Position numbers and translations under genes: made by a program
The notes under the pieces: generated by a model
Database searches by the model: none
What the model was told of the DNA's origin: nothing
The model's input: the letters and a program-made list of their open reading frames with translations, nothing else
Shown: piece after piece, positions 17,077 through 25,591 of the stretch
Layout of the letters: every line of letters starts with the position of its first letter
Numbering within the stretch: the stretch's first letter is position 1
Source of the DNA: Sphingobium sp. D43FB
Lineage (GTDB): Bacteria; Pseudomonadota; Alphaproteobacteria; Sphingomonadales; Sphingomonadaceae
NCBI RefSeq assembly: GCF_002312805.1
Contig: NZ_NMUA01000005.1
Coordinates: 140,517-204,516, forward strand
Direction: 5' to 3'
DNA length: 64,000 nt

Positions 17077-19128
17077 ATGATCCAGCTTATCGTCCTTCTT
17101 CCGCTGCTCGCAGCCATCATCGCCGGTCTTGGCAACAAGGCGCTCGGCAAGCTGCCGGCCAAGATCATCACCACCGGCGCGCTGTTCATCTCGTGCGCGC
17201 TGAGCTGGCCCATTTTCCTTTCCTTCGTCGCGGGCGACGGGCAGGCTTATGTCGCTCCGCTCTTCACCTGGATCCAGTCGGGCAGCTTCGACGCCCAATG
17301 GGCGCTGCGGGTCGACACGATGACGGCGGTCATGCTGGTGGTCATCACCAGCGTCTCCAGCCTCGTCCACCTCTATAGCTGGGGCTATATGGATGAAGAG
17401 CCGGATCAGCCGCGCTTCTTCGCCTATCTCTCGCTCTTCACCTTCGCGATGCTGATGCTCGTGACCGCGAACAATCTGCTGCAGATGTTCTTCGGTTGGG
17501 AAGGCGTGGGCCTCGCTTCCTATCTCCTCATCGGTTTCTGGTTCCGCAAGCCCAGCGCCAATGCCGCAGCGATCAAGGCATTCGTCGTCAACCGCGTTGG
17601 CGATCTTGGCTTCATGATGGGTATCTTCGGCACCTATCTGGTGTTCAACACCATCTCGATCCCCGAAATTCTGGAAATGGCCCCGTCGATGGCGGGCTCG
17701 ACTATCGGCTTCCTTGGTGCGCGCTTCGACACAATGACCGTGCTGTGCCTGCTGCTGTTCATCGGCGCGATGGGCAAGTCAGCGCAGCTTGGCCTGCACA
17801 CCTGGTTGCCGGACGCGATGGAAGGCCCGACCCCTGTGTCGGCGCTGATCCACGCTGCAACCATGGTGACCGCAGGCGTGTTCATGGTGTGCCGCCTGTC
17901 GCCGATGTTCGAAACCTCGGAAACGGCGCTGACCGTCGTCACCTATGTCGGCGCGGCGACCTGCCTGTTCGCGGCGACCGTCGGCACCGTGCAGACCGAC
18001 ATCAAGCGCGTCATCGCCTATTCGACCTGTTCGCAGCTGGGCTATATGTTCTTCGCTGCGGGTGTCGGTGCCTATGGCGCGGCGATGTTCCACCTCTTCA
18101 CCCACGCCTTCTTCAAGGCGTTGCTGTTCCTGGGCGCTGGCTCGGTCATCCACGCGATGCACCATGAACAGGATATGCGCTATTATGGTGGCCTGCGTAA
18201 AAGCATCCCCATCACCTTCTGGACGATGACGCTGGGCACGCTCGCCATCACCGGCGTAGGCCTGCCGCTGGTCGGCATCGGTTTTGCGGGCTTCTATTCG
18301 AAGGACGGCATCCTCGAAGCGGCCTATGCCGCTGGCGGGGCGGGGACCGGGGCGTTCCTGGTCGGCGTGTTCGCCGCGCTGCTCACCAGCTTCTATAGCT
18401 GGCGTCTGGTGTTCCTGACCTTCTTCGGCAAGCCGCGCTGGGCCGCATCCGAACATATCCAGCATGCGTTGCATGACGCGCACGGGCATGACTCCCACGC
18501 CCATGACGCTCATCATGACGATCACGCGCATAATGATCACCACCATGCGCCCGCAACCGGGACTGGCGGCTATCATCCGCACGAAAGCCCCTGGGTCATG
18601 CTGGTGCCGTTGATCGTGCTGAGCATCGGCGCGGTGTTCGCGGGCTTCGTCTTCCACGACCAGTTCATCGGATCGGAAGGCGGCATCGCTTTCTGGCAGG
18701 GGTCGCTGGCGTTCGACAGCCATCTGATGCACGCCGCGCATGAAGTGCCGACCTGGGTCAAATTCTCGCCGTTCACGGTGATGCTGACCGGCCTTGCCAT
18801 CGCGTGGCTCGCCTACATCAAGAACACCGACTGGCCGCAGCGCTTCGTGGCTCAGTTCGGCGTCCTCTACACCTTCCTGCTCAACAAATGGTATTTCGAC
18901 GAGCTGTATAACCTGCTCTTCGTGAAGCCTGCCTTCGCCATCGGCCGCTTCTTCTGGAAGTTCGGTGACGTCGGTTTCATCGACCGCTTCGGACCAAACG
19001 GTCTGGCTGCCTTGGTCGTGCAGGGCAATAAAGTGACCCGTCGGCTCCAGTCCGGCTATCTTTACACCTACGCGCTGGTGATGCTGATTGGCCTCGCCGC
19101 TGCCGCAACCTGGGCGATGACACGATAA
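17077..19128 (+). CDS. nuoL: NADH-quinone oxidoreductase subunit L with a histidine-rich loop
   Basis: NuoL (ND5), 683 residues, the distal antiporter-like subunit. Signatures include [20 protein letters not shown] with the key Glu, [20 protein letters not shown], and [20 protein letters not shown]. The C-terminal extension that forms the long lateral helix and last membrane segment is present. At about residues 460-505 a hydrophilic loop contains 16 histidines among roughly 45 residues, alternating with Asp and Ala. It might bind metal ions; related loops exist in some other alphaproteobacteria. The stop overlaps nuoM in TAATG. Confidence 0.96.
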   Translation: MIQLIVLLPLLAAIIAGLGNKALGKLPAKIITTGALFISCALSWPIFLSFVAGDGQAYVAPLFTWIQSGSFDAQWALRVDTMTAVMLVVITSVSSLVHLYSWGYMDEEPDQPRFFAYLSLFTFAMLMLVTANNLLQMFFGWEGVGLASYLLIGFWFRKPSANAAAIKAFVVNRVGDLGFMMGIFGTYLVFNTISIPEILEMAPSMAGSTIGFLGARFDTMTVLCLLLFIGAMGKSAQLGLHTWLPDAMEGPTPVSALIHAATMVTAGVFMVCRLSPMFETSETALTVVTYVGAATCLFAATVGTVQTDIKRVIAYSTCSQLGYMFFAAGVGAYGAAMFHLFTHAFFKALLFLGAGSVIHAMHHEQDMRYYGGLRKSIPITFWTMTLGTLAITGVGLPLVGIGFAGFYSKDGILEAAYAAGGAGTGAFLVGVFAALLTSFYSWRLVFLTFFGKPRWAASEHIQHALHDAHGHDSHAHDAHHDDHAHNDHHHAPATGTGGYHPHESPWVMLVPLIVLSIGAVFAGFVFHDQFIGSEGGIAFWQGSLAFDSHLMHAAHEVPTWVKFSPFTVMLTGLAIAWLAYIKNTDWPQRFVAQFGVLYTFLLNKWYFDELYNLLFVKPAFAIGRFFWKFGDVGFIDRFGPNGLAALVVQGNKVTRRLQSGYLYTYALVMLIGLAAAATWAMTR

Positions 19129-20696
19129 TGGACGGCTTCCCCATCCTTTCCCTGATGATGGCAGTGCCGATGGCGGGGGCCATCGCCTGTCTGTTCGTGG
19201 GCGCGAACAACGCGCGCTGGATCGCGCTGATCGCGACCCTCATTGATTTCGTGCTGGGCATGGCCCTGTGGGCGAATTTCGACCAGTCGGGCAGCGGCGC
19301 GCAGTGGCAGTTTCAGGAATATGCGCCGATCTTCGGCAAATTCGCCTGGGCGCTCGGCATCGATGGCATCGCCCTGATGCTGATCGCGCTGACCGTATTC
19401 CTGATGCCGATCTGCATCGGCGCGAGCTGGCGCGCGATCGAAAAGCGCGTCGGTGAATATATGGCGGCCTTCCTGTTCATGGAGGTGCTGATGATCGGCG
19501 TCTTCGCGGCGCAGGATCTCTACCTCTTCTATATCATGTTCGAAGCCGGCCTCATTCCGATGTATCTGATCATCGGCATCTGGGGCGGTGCGGATCGCAT
19601 CTACGCCAGCTATAAATTCTTCCTCTACACGCTGCTCGGCTCGGTCCTGATGCTGATCGCGATGATGTGGATGGTGCATGAAGCAGGGACGACCGAAATC
19701 CCGGCACTGATGGCCTATAATTTCGACCCCGCTGTCCAGACCTTGCTGTTCCTGGCCTTCTTCGCCAGCTTCGCGGTCAAGATGCCGATGTGGCCGGTCC
19801 ACACCTGGCTGCCCGACGCGCACGTTCAGGCACCGACGGCAGGCTCCGTCATCCTGGCGGGCGTGCTGCTCAAGATGGGTGGCTATGGCTTCATCCGCTT
19901 CTCGCTGCCGATGTTCCCCGAAGCTTCGGCGCAGCTCGCGCCTTTGGTCTGGGGCCTGTCGATGGTGGCGGTGGTCTACACCAGCCTCGTCGCGCTGGTG
20001 CAGTCGGACATGAAGAAGCTGATCGCTTATTCGTCGGTCGCGCATATGGCGATCGTGACCGTCGGTCTGTTCGCCTTCAACCAGGCGGGCATCGAAGGCG
20101 CGATGATGGTGATGCTGGGCCATGGTCTGGTCGCGGGCGCGCTGTTCCTGTGCGTCGGCGTCATCTATGACCGACTGCATACCCGTGAGATCGCGCGCTA
20201 TGGTGGCCTGTCGATCAATATGCCGCGCTATGCGCTGCTGTTCCTCTTCTTCACCATGGCGTCGGTCGGCCTGCCCGGCACGTCCAACTTCGTCGGCGAA
20301 TTTCTGGCGCTGATGGGTATTTATCAGGCATCGACCTGGGTTGCGCTGGTTTGCACCACGGGCATCATCCTGGGCGCGGCCTACATGCTCTACCTCTACC
20401 GCCGCATCTGCTATGGCGAGCAGGTCAATGCCGACGCGGCCGCCATGCCCGACCTGTCGGCGCGCGAATTGTGGCTGCTGGCTCCGATTGCTGCCGTCGT
20501 CTTGTGGATGGGCATCTATCCCGAAAGCTTCCTCGCTCCGATGCGTCCTGACATCGTTGCGCTCGAAGCCCGCCTCGCGCCCGCCGCACCGGCAGGCGAT
20601 GCTCAGATCAAGCTGGGCGCGCCCAAGCCTGCTGGCGAAGCCCATCATGGAGACGCCTCTGCGCCCTCACATTCAGCGTCGGGGGAGGCGCACTGA
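19128..20696 (+). CDS. nuoM: NADH-quinone oxidoreductase subunit M
   Basis: NuoM (ND4), 522 residues with about 14 membrane helices. YIMFEAGLIPMYLIIGIWGG carries the conserved Glu of the proton channel, and PVHTWLPDAHVQAPTAGSVI is the family signature around the broken helix and essential Lys region. A short Ala/Pro- and His-containing tail (residues about 490-522) is unstructured. The stop overlaps the nuoN start (TGATG). Confidence 0.96.
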   Translation: MDGFPILSLMMAVPMAGAIACLFVGANNARWIALIATLIDFVLGMALWANFDQSGSGAQWQFQEYAPIFGKFAWALGIDGIALMLIALTVFLMPICIGASWRAIEKRVGEYMAAFLFMEVLMIGVFAAQDLYLFYIMFEAGLIPMYLIIGIWGGADRIYASYKFFLYTLLGSVLMLIAMMWMVHEAGTTEIPALMAYNFDPAVQTLLFLAFFASFAVKMPMWPVHTWLPDAHVQAPTAGSVILAGVLLKMGGYGFIRFSLPMFPEASAQLAPLVWGLSMVAVVYTSLVALVQSDMKKLIAYSSVAHMAIVTVGLFAFNQAGIEGAMMVMLGHGLVAGALFLCVGVIYDRLHTREIARYGGLSINMPRYALLFLFFTMASVGLPGTSNFVGEFLALMGIYQASTWVALVCTTGIILGAAYMLYLYRRICYGEQVNADAAAMPDLSARELWLLAPIAAVVLWMGIYPESFLAPMRPDIVALEARLAPAAPAGDAQIKLGAPKPAGEAHHGDASAPSHSASGEAH

Positions 20697-22132
20697 TGAT
20701 TGACTCCACTTCCCTCCTGGCGGTCATGCCGGAACTCGTGCTGACCGTTGGTGGCCTGGTCCTGTTGATGATCGCCGCTTTCGGCGGAGACGGCACTGCG
20801 CGCTTGGTCAACAGCCTGTCGGTGGTGACACTGATCGGCGCTGGTTTTGCGCTGCTTTGTTCGCTGGCTCACGGCCCCGATGCGTTTGACGGATTGTACC
20901 GCGCGGACGCCTTCTCGGTTTACGCCAAGGCGTTGATCTATGGCGCGGCCGCCTCCGCTATTCTGCTGGCAGCGCGTTTCTTCTCGACCGATGGCATGTT
21001 GCGTCCCGAATATCCGATCTTGATCGTCTTTGCCGCCGTCGGCATGGGCATGATGGTGTCGGCGGGCGACATGTTGACGCTCTATGTCGGCCTCGAAATG
21101 AACAGCCTGGCCTCCTATGTCCTTGCCAGCTTCATGCGGCAGGATGGGCGCTCGTCCGAAGCGGGCCTCAAATATTTCGTGCTGGGTTCGCTTGCGAGCG
21201 GCATCCTGCTCTATGGCATCTCGCTGCTCTATGGCTTCACCGGCAGCACCACCTTCGACGGCATCGCTGTCGCGCTGGGTGGCGGCGTGAGCAAGGGGGC
21301 GTTGTTCGGCCTCGTCTTCGTGCTGGCGGGCCTCGCCTTCAAGATCAGCGCCGTGCCGTTCCACATGTGGACGCCCGACGTCTATGAAGGCGCGCCGACC
21401 CCGGTCACGACCTTCTTCGCCAGCGCGCCCAAGGTTGCGGCCATCGCCCTGACCGTGCGCGTCGCGATCGAGGCGCTCGGCCCGGCCGGGTTGGATTGGC
21501 AACAGATCGTGATCTTCGTGGCGCTGGCCTCGATCATCTTCGGTGCGGTCGCCGCCATCGGTCAGAGCAATATCAAGCGTCTGATGGCCTATTCGTCGAT
21601 CAACAATGTCGGCTTCGCGCTGATCGGCCTGGCTTGCGGCACGCCCGCCGGTGTGGCCGCGACGATGAGCTATATGACGATCTACGTCATCATGACGATC
21701 GGCGCCTTTGCCTGCATCCTCCAGATGCGCGATGCCGACGGCAAGCCGGTCGAGACGATCGCCAGCCTCGCGGGCCTGTCGCAATCGCGCAAGGGGCTGG
21801 CCGCGGCCTTCGCCATATTCATGTTCTCGATGGCCGGTATTCCGCCGCTCTTCGGTTTCTGGGCGAAGTTCCTGGTGTTCGATGCCGCCGTCGCGGCGGG
21901 CCTGACGGCGCTGGCTGCCGTCGGTATCGCGGCTTCGGTGATCGGCGCTTTCTATTATCTCAAGATCATCAAGACGATCTATTTCGACGAACCCACTGCC
22001 GCCTATGAGGCAAAGGGTGGCGCGGTCGAGAATATCATCCTGACCGCTTGCGCCACCGTCATCGTGCTGGGCTATCTGCTCAACCCCATGCTGGATCAGG
22101 CGAGCGCTGCCGCGGCGGCGTCCTTGTTCTGA
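20696..22132 (+). CDS. nuoN: NADH-quinone oxidoreductase subunit N
   Basis: NuoN (ND2), 478 residues, the third antiporter-like subunit and last nuo gene. LYVGLEMNSLASYVLASFMR has the conserved Glu, and FKISAVPFHMWTPDVYEGAP has the conserved Lys. AYSSINNVGFALIGLACG is the later channel helix. The frame of the following birA gene is open well into its 3' end, so the two genes overlap or abut. Confidence 0.96.
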   Translation: MIDSTSLLAVMPELVLTVGGLVLLMIAAFGGDGTARLVNSLSVVTLIGAGFALLCSLAHGPDAFDGLYRADAFSVYAKALIYGAAASAILLAARFFSTDGMLRPEYPILIVFAAVGMGMMVSAGDMLTLYVGLEMNSLASYVLASFMRQDGRSSEAGLKYFVLGSLASGILLYGISLLYGFTGSTTFDGIAVALGGGVSKGALFGLVFVLAGLAFKISAVPFHMWTPDVYEGAPTPVTTFFASAPKVAAIALTVRVAIEALGPAGLDWQQIVIFVALASIIFGAVAAIGQSNIKRLMAYSSINNVGFALIGLACGTPAGVAATMSYMTIYVIMTIGAFACILQMRDADGKPVETIASLAGLSQSRKGLAAAFAIFMFSMAGIPPLFGFWAKFLVFDAAVAAGLTALAAVGIAASVIGAFYYLKIIKTIYFDEPTAAYEAKGGAVENIILTACATVIVLGYLLNPMLDQASAAAAASLF

Positions 22133-22836
22133 CCGATATACGCCTCGTTGAAGATACCGTATCGACCAATGCCGACATGCTGGCATTGGTCGATACCGGT
22201 TTAAACGAAGGAAGCTGGCTTCGTGCCCGCCGCCAGAGCGGGGGCAGGGGGCGTATGGGCCGCACATGGGACAGCCCGGTCGGCAATCTCTATTGTTCCA
22301 CACTGGTCCGGTTGCAGCCAGGTGACCCGCTACCCCATACGCTCGCGCTGGTCGCAGCGAACGCCGTCCATGCCTTGGTCGCACCGCTATGCGCCGGGCA
22401 GGCGCGGATCAAATGGCCCAATGACATACTAGTCGACGGCGCGAAGATCGCGGGCATTTTGCTGGAACGCACTAGCGACGCCATTATCGTCGGCATCGGC
22501 ATCAACGTCACCGACCATCCGGTCAATCTCGACCGTCCCGTCACCAGCCTGTGCGCTCAGGGCGCGGTCGATTTCGATGCCGGGGCGCTGCTCGACCGAC
22601 TGGCCCAGATTTTCGCCCATTGGCTCGCCATCTGGCGCGCACAGGGCCTCGACCCGGTGCGTACCCATTGGCTGCTCAACGCCCACCCCACCGGTACGCC
22701 GATGCGTGTGCAACAACCCGACGGCAGCACGGTGGAAGGCGCGTTCGATACGCTCGATCGCCAGGGCATGCTCATCCTGCGCTTGGCGAACGGGCAGAGC
22801 CGTGCCATTCACGCCGGTGACATCTTTCTCATCTGA
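22048..22836 (+). CDS. birA: Biotin--[acetyl-CoA-carboxylase] ligase
   Basis: A stand-alone catalytic BirA without the DNA-binding domain. [20 protein letters not shown] is the entry to the catalytic core, followed by the biotin-loop motif [13 protein letters not shown], and [19 protein letters not shown] with the catalytic Lys. A C-terminal SH3-like domain ends the protein. The enzyme activates biotin with ATP and attaches it to the biotin carrier protein of acetyl-CoA carboxylase. The start is unclear. The conserved core begins only two or three codons after the nuoN stop, and the only standard in-frame start ahead of it is TTG 22048, 85 bp inside nuoN. A CTG at 22129 overlapping the nuoN TGA is the other candidate. 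Confidence 0.9.
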   Translation: MRHRHRAGLSAQPHAGSGERCRGGVLVLTDIRLVEDTVSTNADMLALVDTGLNEGSWLRARRQSGGRGRMGRTWDSPVGNLYCSTLVRLQPGDPLPHTLALVAANAVHALVAPLCAGQARIKWPNDILVDGAKIAGILLERTSDAIIVGIGINVTDHPVNLDRPVTSLCAQGAVDFDAGALLDRLAQIFAHWLAIWRAQGLDPVRTHWLLNAHPTGTPMRVQQPDGSTVEGAFDTLDRQGMLILRLANGQSRAIHAGDIFLI

Positions 22837-22850
22837 CCCAAGGATCGGCC

Positions 22851-23630
22851 ATGCTTCTCGCGATCGACGCGGGCAATACCAATGTGGTTTTCGCGCTGCT
22901 CGACGGGCGGGACATCCGCGCGCGCTGGCGCATCGCGACCGACGCGCGCCGCACGGCGGACGAATATGCCGTGTGGCTCAACCAGTTGCTGATGCTCGAA
23001 GGCTATAAGATCGCCGACGTCAACACCGTCATCATCGCGACCGTGGTGCCCCGCGCGCTCCATAACCTGCAGGTTCTGGCCGAAAAATATTTCCGCACGA
23101 CCGCACTGATCGCGGGGCAAGCACCGCTTGACTGGGGCATTGAACTGGATGTGGCGGAGCCGGGATCGGTGGGTGCCGACCGGGTTGTAAACGCCATTGC
23201 CGCGCACCATCTTTATAGCGGCGACTTGATCGTCATCGATTTCGGCACCGCGACCACGTTCGACGTGATCGACTATAGCGGGGCCTATAAGGGCGGCATC
23301 ATCGCGCCGGGTATCAATCTCTCGCTCGATGCGCTAGTAGCAGCCGCCGCGAAGCTGCCCAGGATCGCGATCGCCCCACCGGAAAATCGTTCGGTGATCG
23401 GGCGGACGACCGAGGCGCAGATGCATATTGGCGTATTTTGGGGCTATGTAGCCATGATGGAGGGGCTGGTCGCCCGCATGAGGGCCGAAATCGGCCGCCC
23501 GACCAGGGTTATTTCGACGGGGGGCCTCGCGGTCATCTTCAACGACAACAGCGATATTTTCGATGCGATCGCGCCGGATCTGACGATTCAGGGCCTCGCG
23601 CTGATGCACGAACGGAGTTTACAAGCATAA
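22851..23630 (+). CDS. coaX: Type III pantothenate kinase
   Basis: A 259-residue CoaX, which phosphorylates pantothenate in the first step of coenzyme A synthesis. It belongs to the ASKHA fold. [16 protein letters not shown] is the phosphate-1 motif, [11 protein letters not shown] the pantothenate-site motif, and [13 protein letters not shown] the second ATP motif, with [11 protein letters not shown] after it. AAGGATC ahead of the ATG is a good ribosome-binding site. The gene order nuoN-birA-coaX-RNase J is common in sphingomonads and other alphaproteobacteria. The stop overlaps the start of the RNase J gene. Confidence 0.94.
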   Translation: MLLAIDAGNTNVVFALLDGRDIRARWRIATDARRTADEYAVWLNQLLMLEGYKIADVNTVIIATVVPRALHNLQVLAEKYFRTTALIAGQAPLDWGIELDVAEPGSVGADRVVNAIAAHHLYSGDLIVIDFGTATTFDVIDYSGAYKGGIIAPGINLSLDALVAAAAKLPRIAIAPPENRSVIGRTTEAQMHIGVFWGYVAMMEGLVARMRAEIGRPTRVISTGGLAVIFNDNSDIFDAIAPDLTIQGLALMHERSLQA

Positions 23631-25267
23631 TGACACCCAAGGATGAGCTGCTCTTCCTGGCCCTCGGTGGGTCGGGCGAGATCGGCATGAACGTCAATCT
23701 TTACGGCTGCCAGGGCAAATGGGTCATGGTCGACCTCGGCATGACCTTCGGCGACCCCACCTATCCCGGCATCGAACTGATCCTGCCCGATCTCACCTTC
23801 ATCGAGGAACGACGCAAGGATCTGCTCGGCATCGTGCTGACGCACGGGCATGAGGATCATATCGGCGCGATCCCCTATCTCGCCGCCGACCTTGGCGTAC
23901 CGCTCTATGCGACGCCCTTCACCGCAGGCCTCATCCGGCTGAAGCTGGAGGAAGAAGGGCTCACCAAGGAGGTCAAACTCCATGTTATCCAGAATGAGGG
24001 CAGCTTCAATCTGGGGCCATTCGGCTTCCGCTATGTGCCGCTCGCCCACTCGATCCCGGAGGGCAATGCCCTGCTGATCGACACGCCGCACGGCAAGATT
24101 TTCCATACCGGCGACTGGAAGCTCGATGAGCGGCCGTTGCTCGGCGAACCGGCGACCCCCAAGGAACTGACGGCGATCGGTGACGAGGGCATCCTCGCCA
24201 TGGTCTGCGACAGCACCAATGTCTTCAATGACAAGGCCAGCGGTTCCGAAGGCGATGTGCGCGAAGGGTTGATGGAAACGATCGCTGGAGCGAAGGGCCG
24301 CGTCCTCGTCACCACCTTCGCCTCCAACGCCGCCCGCGTGCAGACGTTGGGCGAAGTCGCCACGGCAACAGGCCGCAAGGTCTGCGTCGCCGGACGCTCG
24401 CTCGACCGCATCATCGGCATGGCCAAGGCCAGCGGTTATCTCAAGGATTTCCCGCCGACCGTCGATTGGGACGATGCGATGGCACTGCCCCGCAACGAGG
24501 TGATGATCATCGCGACGGGCGGGCAGGGCGAAGCCCGCGCTGCGCTCGCCCGCGTGGCGTTCGACAGCCATCCGATCAAGCTGGCGGAGGGCGACCTGGT
24601 CGTCTTCTCTTCCAAGCAGATCCCCGGCAATGAAATCGCCATCGGCCGCATCCAAAATGCGCTCGCCATGTCGGGCGTGCTGATGGTCACCGATCGTCAG
24701 GCCGAAGTCCATGTGTCGGGCCACCCCGGTCGCCCGGAACTCGAAGCCATGTATCGCTGGATACGGCCCGAAATCCTGCTCCCCGTCCATGGCGAACGCC
24801 GCCATATGGCGGAGCAGGCCCGGTTGGCGCTGGCCAGTGGCATCCGCCACGCGCCGGTCCAGTCCAATGGCGACCTGCTGCGCCTCGCCCCCGGCGCGCC
24901 GGAGATTATCGGCAAGCAGGACACCGGACGCTTGGTGCTGGATGGCGACGTCATCCTGCCGGCCGATGGCGCGACCATCAACGAACGGCGCAAGCTCGGC
25001 CTGCATGGCCAGATCAGCGTCGCCGTGGCGATCGACCGCAAGGGCAAGATGATCGGCAAGCCGACGCTGCGCACGCAGGGCGTGCCGGTGGAGGAAGACA
25101 AGGCGGCGTTCCTTGCCGAAGCATCGAATGATGCGGCGGCGGTGATCCCCAAGGGGTCGCTGGAGGATGATGCCGTGCGCGAGCGGGTTCGCCTCGCCGT
25201 GCGCCGGACGGCAACACGCTGGACCGGCAAGAAGCCGATAGTGGACGTACTGCTCATTCGCGCCTAA
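23630..25267 (+). CDS. rnj: Ribonuclease J
   Basis: A 545-residue beta-CASP metallo-beta-lactamase nuclease. ATG 23630 overlaps the coaX stop (TAATG); longer in-frame starts lie inside coaX and are unlikely. The zinc motif THGHEDHIGA has H72, H74, D76 and H77. Further family blocks are VPLAHSIPEGNALLIDT, FHTGDWKLDE, CDSTNVF, TTFASNAARVQ and the beta-CASP block ending in HVSGHPGRPEL, then LLPVHGERRHM. RNase J is a 5'-3' exonuclease and endonuclease that processes and degrades mRNA and matures 16S rRNA in alphaproteobacteria. Confidence 0.93.
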   Translation: MTPKDELLFLALGGSGEIGMNVNLYGCQGKWVMVDLGMTFGDPTYPGIELILPDLTFIEERRKDLLGIVLTHGHEDHIGAIPYLAADLGVPLYATPFTAGLIRLKLEEEGLTKEVKLHVIQNEGSFNLGPFGFRYVPLAHSIPEGNALLIDTPHGKIFHTGDWKLDERPLLGEPATPKELTAIGDEGILAMVCDSTNVFNDKASGSEGDVREGLMETIAGAKGRVLVTTFASNAARVQTLGEVATATGRKVCVAGRSLDRIIGMAKASGYLKDFPPTVDWDDAMALPRNEVMIIATGGQGEARAALARVAFDSHPIKLAEGDLVVFSSKQIPGNEIAIGRIQNALAMSGVLMVTDRQAEVHVSGHPGRPELEAMYRWIRPEILLPVHGERRHMAEQARLALASGIRHAPVQSNGDLLRLAPGAPEIIGKQDTGRLVLDGDVILPADGATINERRKLGLHGQISVAVAIDRKGKMIGKPTLRTQGVPVEEDKAAFLAEASNDAAAVIPKGSLEDDAVRERVRLAVRRTATRWTGKKPIVDVLLIRA

Positions 25268-25277
25268 TCAGGCGCGC

Positions 25278-25547
25278 ATGAATCTCTACGCCATCTTCGC
25301 CATCTATTTTTTGATGTGGGTCGTCTGCGCCTTCGTCATGCTTCCCTTCGGCATCCGCACGCCCGACGAAACGGGTGAGGTGATGCTGAAGGGGCAGGCG
25401 GACAGCGCCCCCAGCAACTTCCGCCCCGGCCGCGTCGCCCTGCGCGCGACGATCCTGGCATCGATCCTGTTCGGCCTTTATTATGCCAATTATGTGCAGG
25501 GCTGGGTGACGGCGGACATGCTGCCCAAATATAGCGGCACGCGCTGA
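25278..25547 (+). CDS. DUF1467 family small membrane protein
   Basis: An 89-residue protein with two membrane helices (about 3-24 and 53-75). The stretch VCAFVMLPFGIRTPDETGEV matches DUF1467 proteins, which are regularly found downstream of RNase J in alphaproteobacteria. Function is unknown. It starts 10 bp after the RNase J stop, so it is the last gene of the nuo-birA-coaX-rnj direction. A hairpin follows 11 bp after its stop, before the convergent coiled-coil gene. Confidence 0.8.
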   Translation: MNLYAIFAIYFLMWVVCAFVMLPFGIRTPDETGEVMLKGQADSAPSNFRPGRVALRATILASILFGLYYANYVQGWVTADMLPKYSGTR

Positions 25548-25557
25548 GCCAAGGCCA

Positions 25558-25579
25558 TTCCCCGGCGCAGACCGGGGAA
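25558..25579. terminator. Hairpin between convergent genes, possible bidirectional terminator
   Basis: TTCCCCGG (25558-25565) and CCGGGGAA (25572-25579) form a perfect 8-bp stem with a 6-base loop. It sits in the 44-bp gap between the DUF1467 gene and the convergent gene ending at 25592. There is no T-run on either side, so it may work with Rho or be an intergenic repeat rather than a classical terminator. Confidence 0.45.
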
Positions 25580-25591
25580 CGCCATCCCACC

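Noticed and set aside
20645..22384. A 579-codon minus-strand frame opposite nuoN and birA
   Set aside because: It spans two certain plus-strand genes with strong motifs and has the Arg/Asp/Gln/His composition of an antisense frame.
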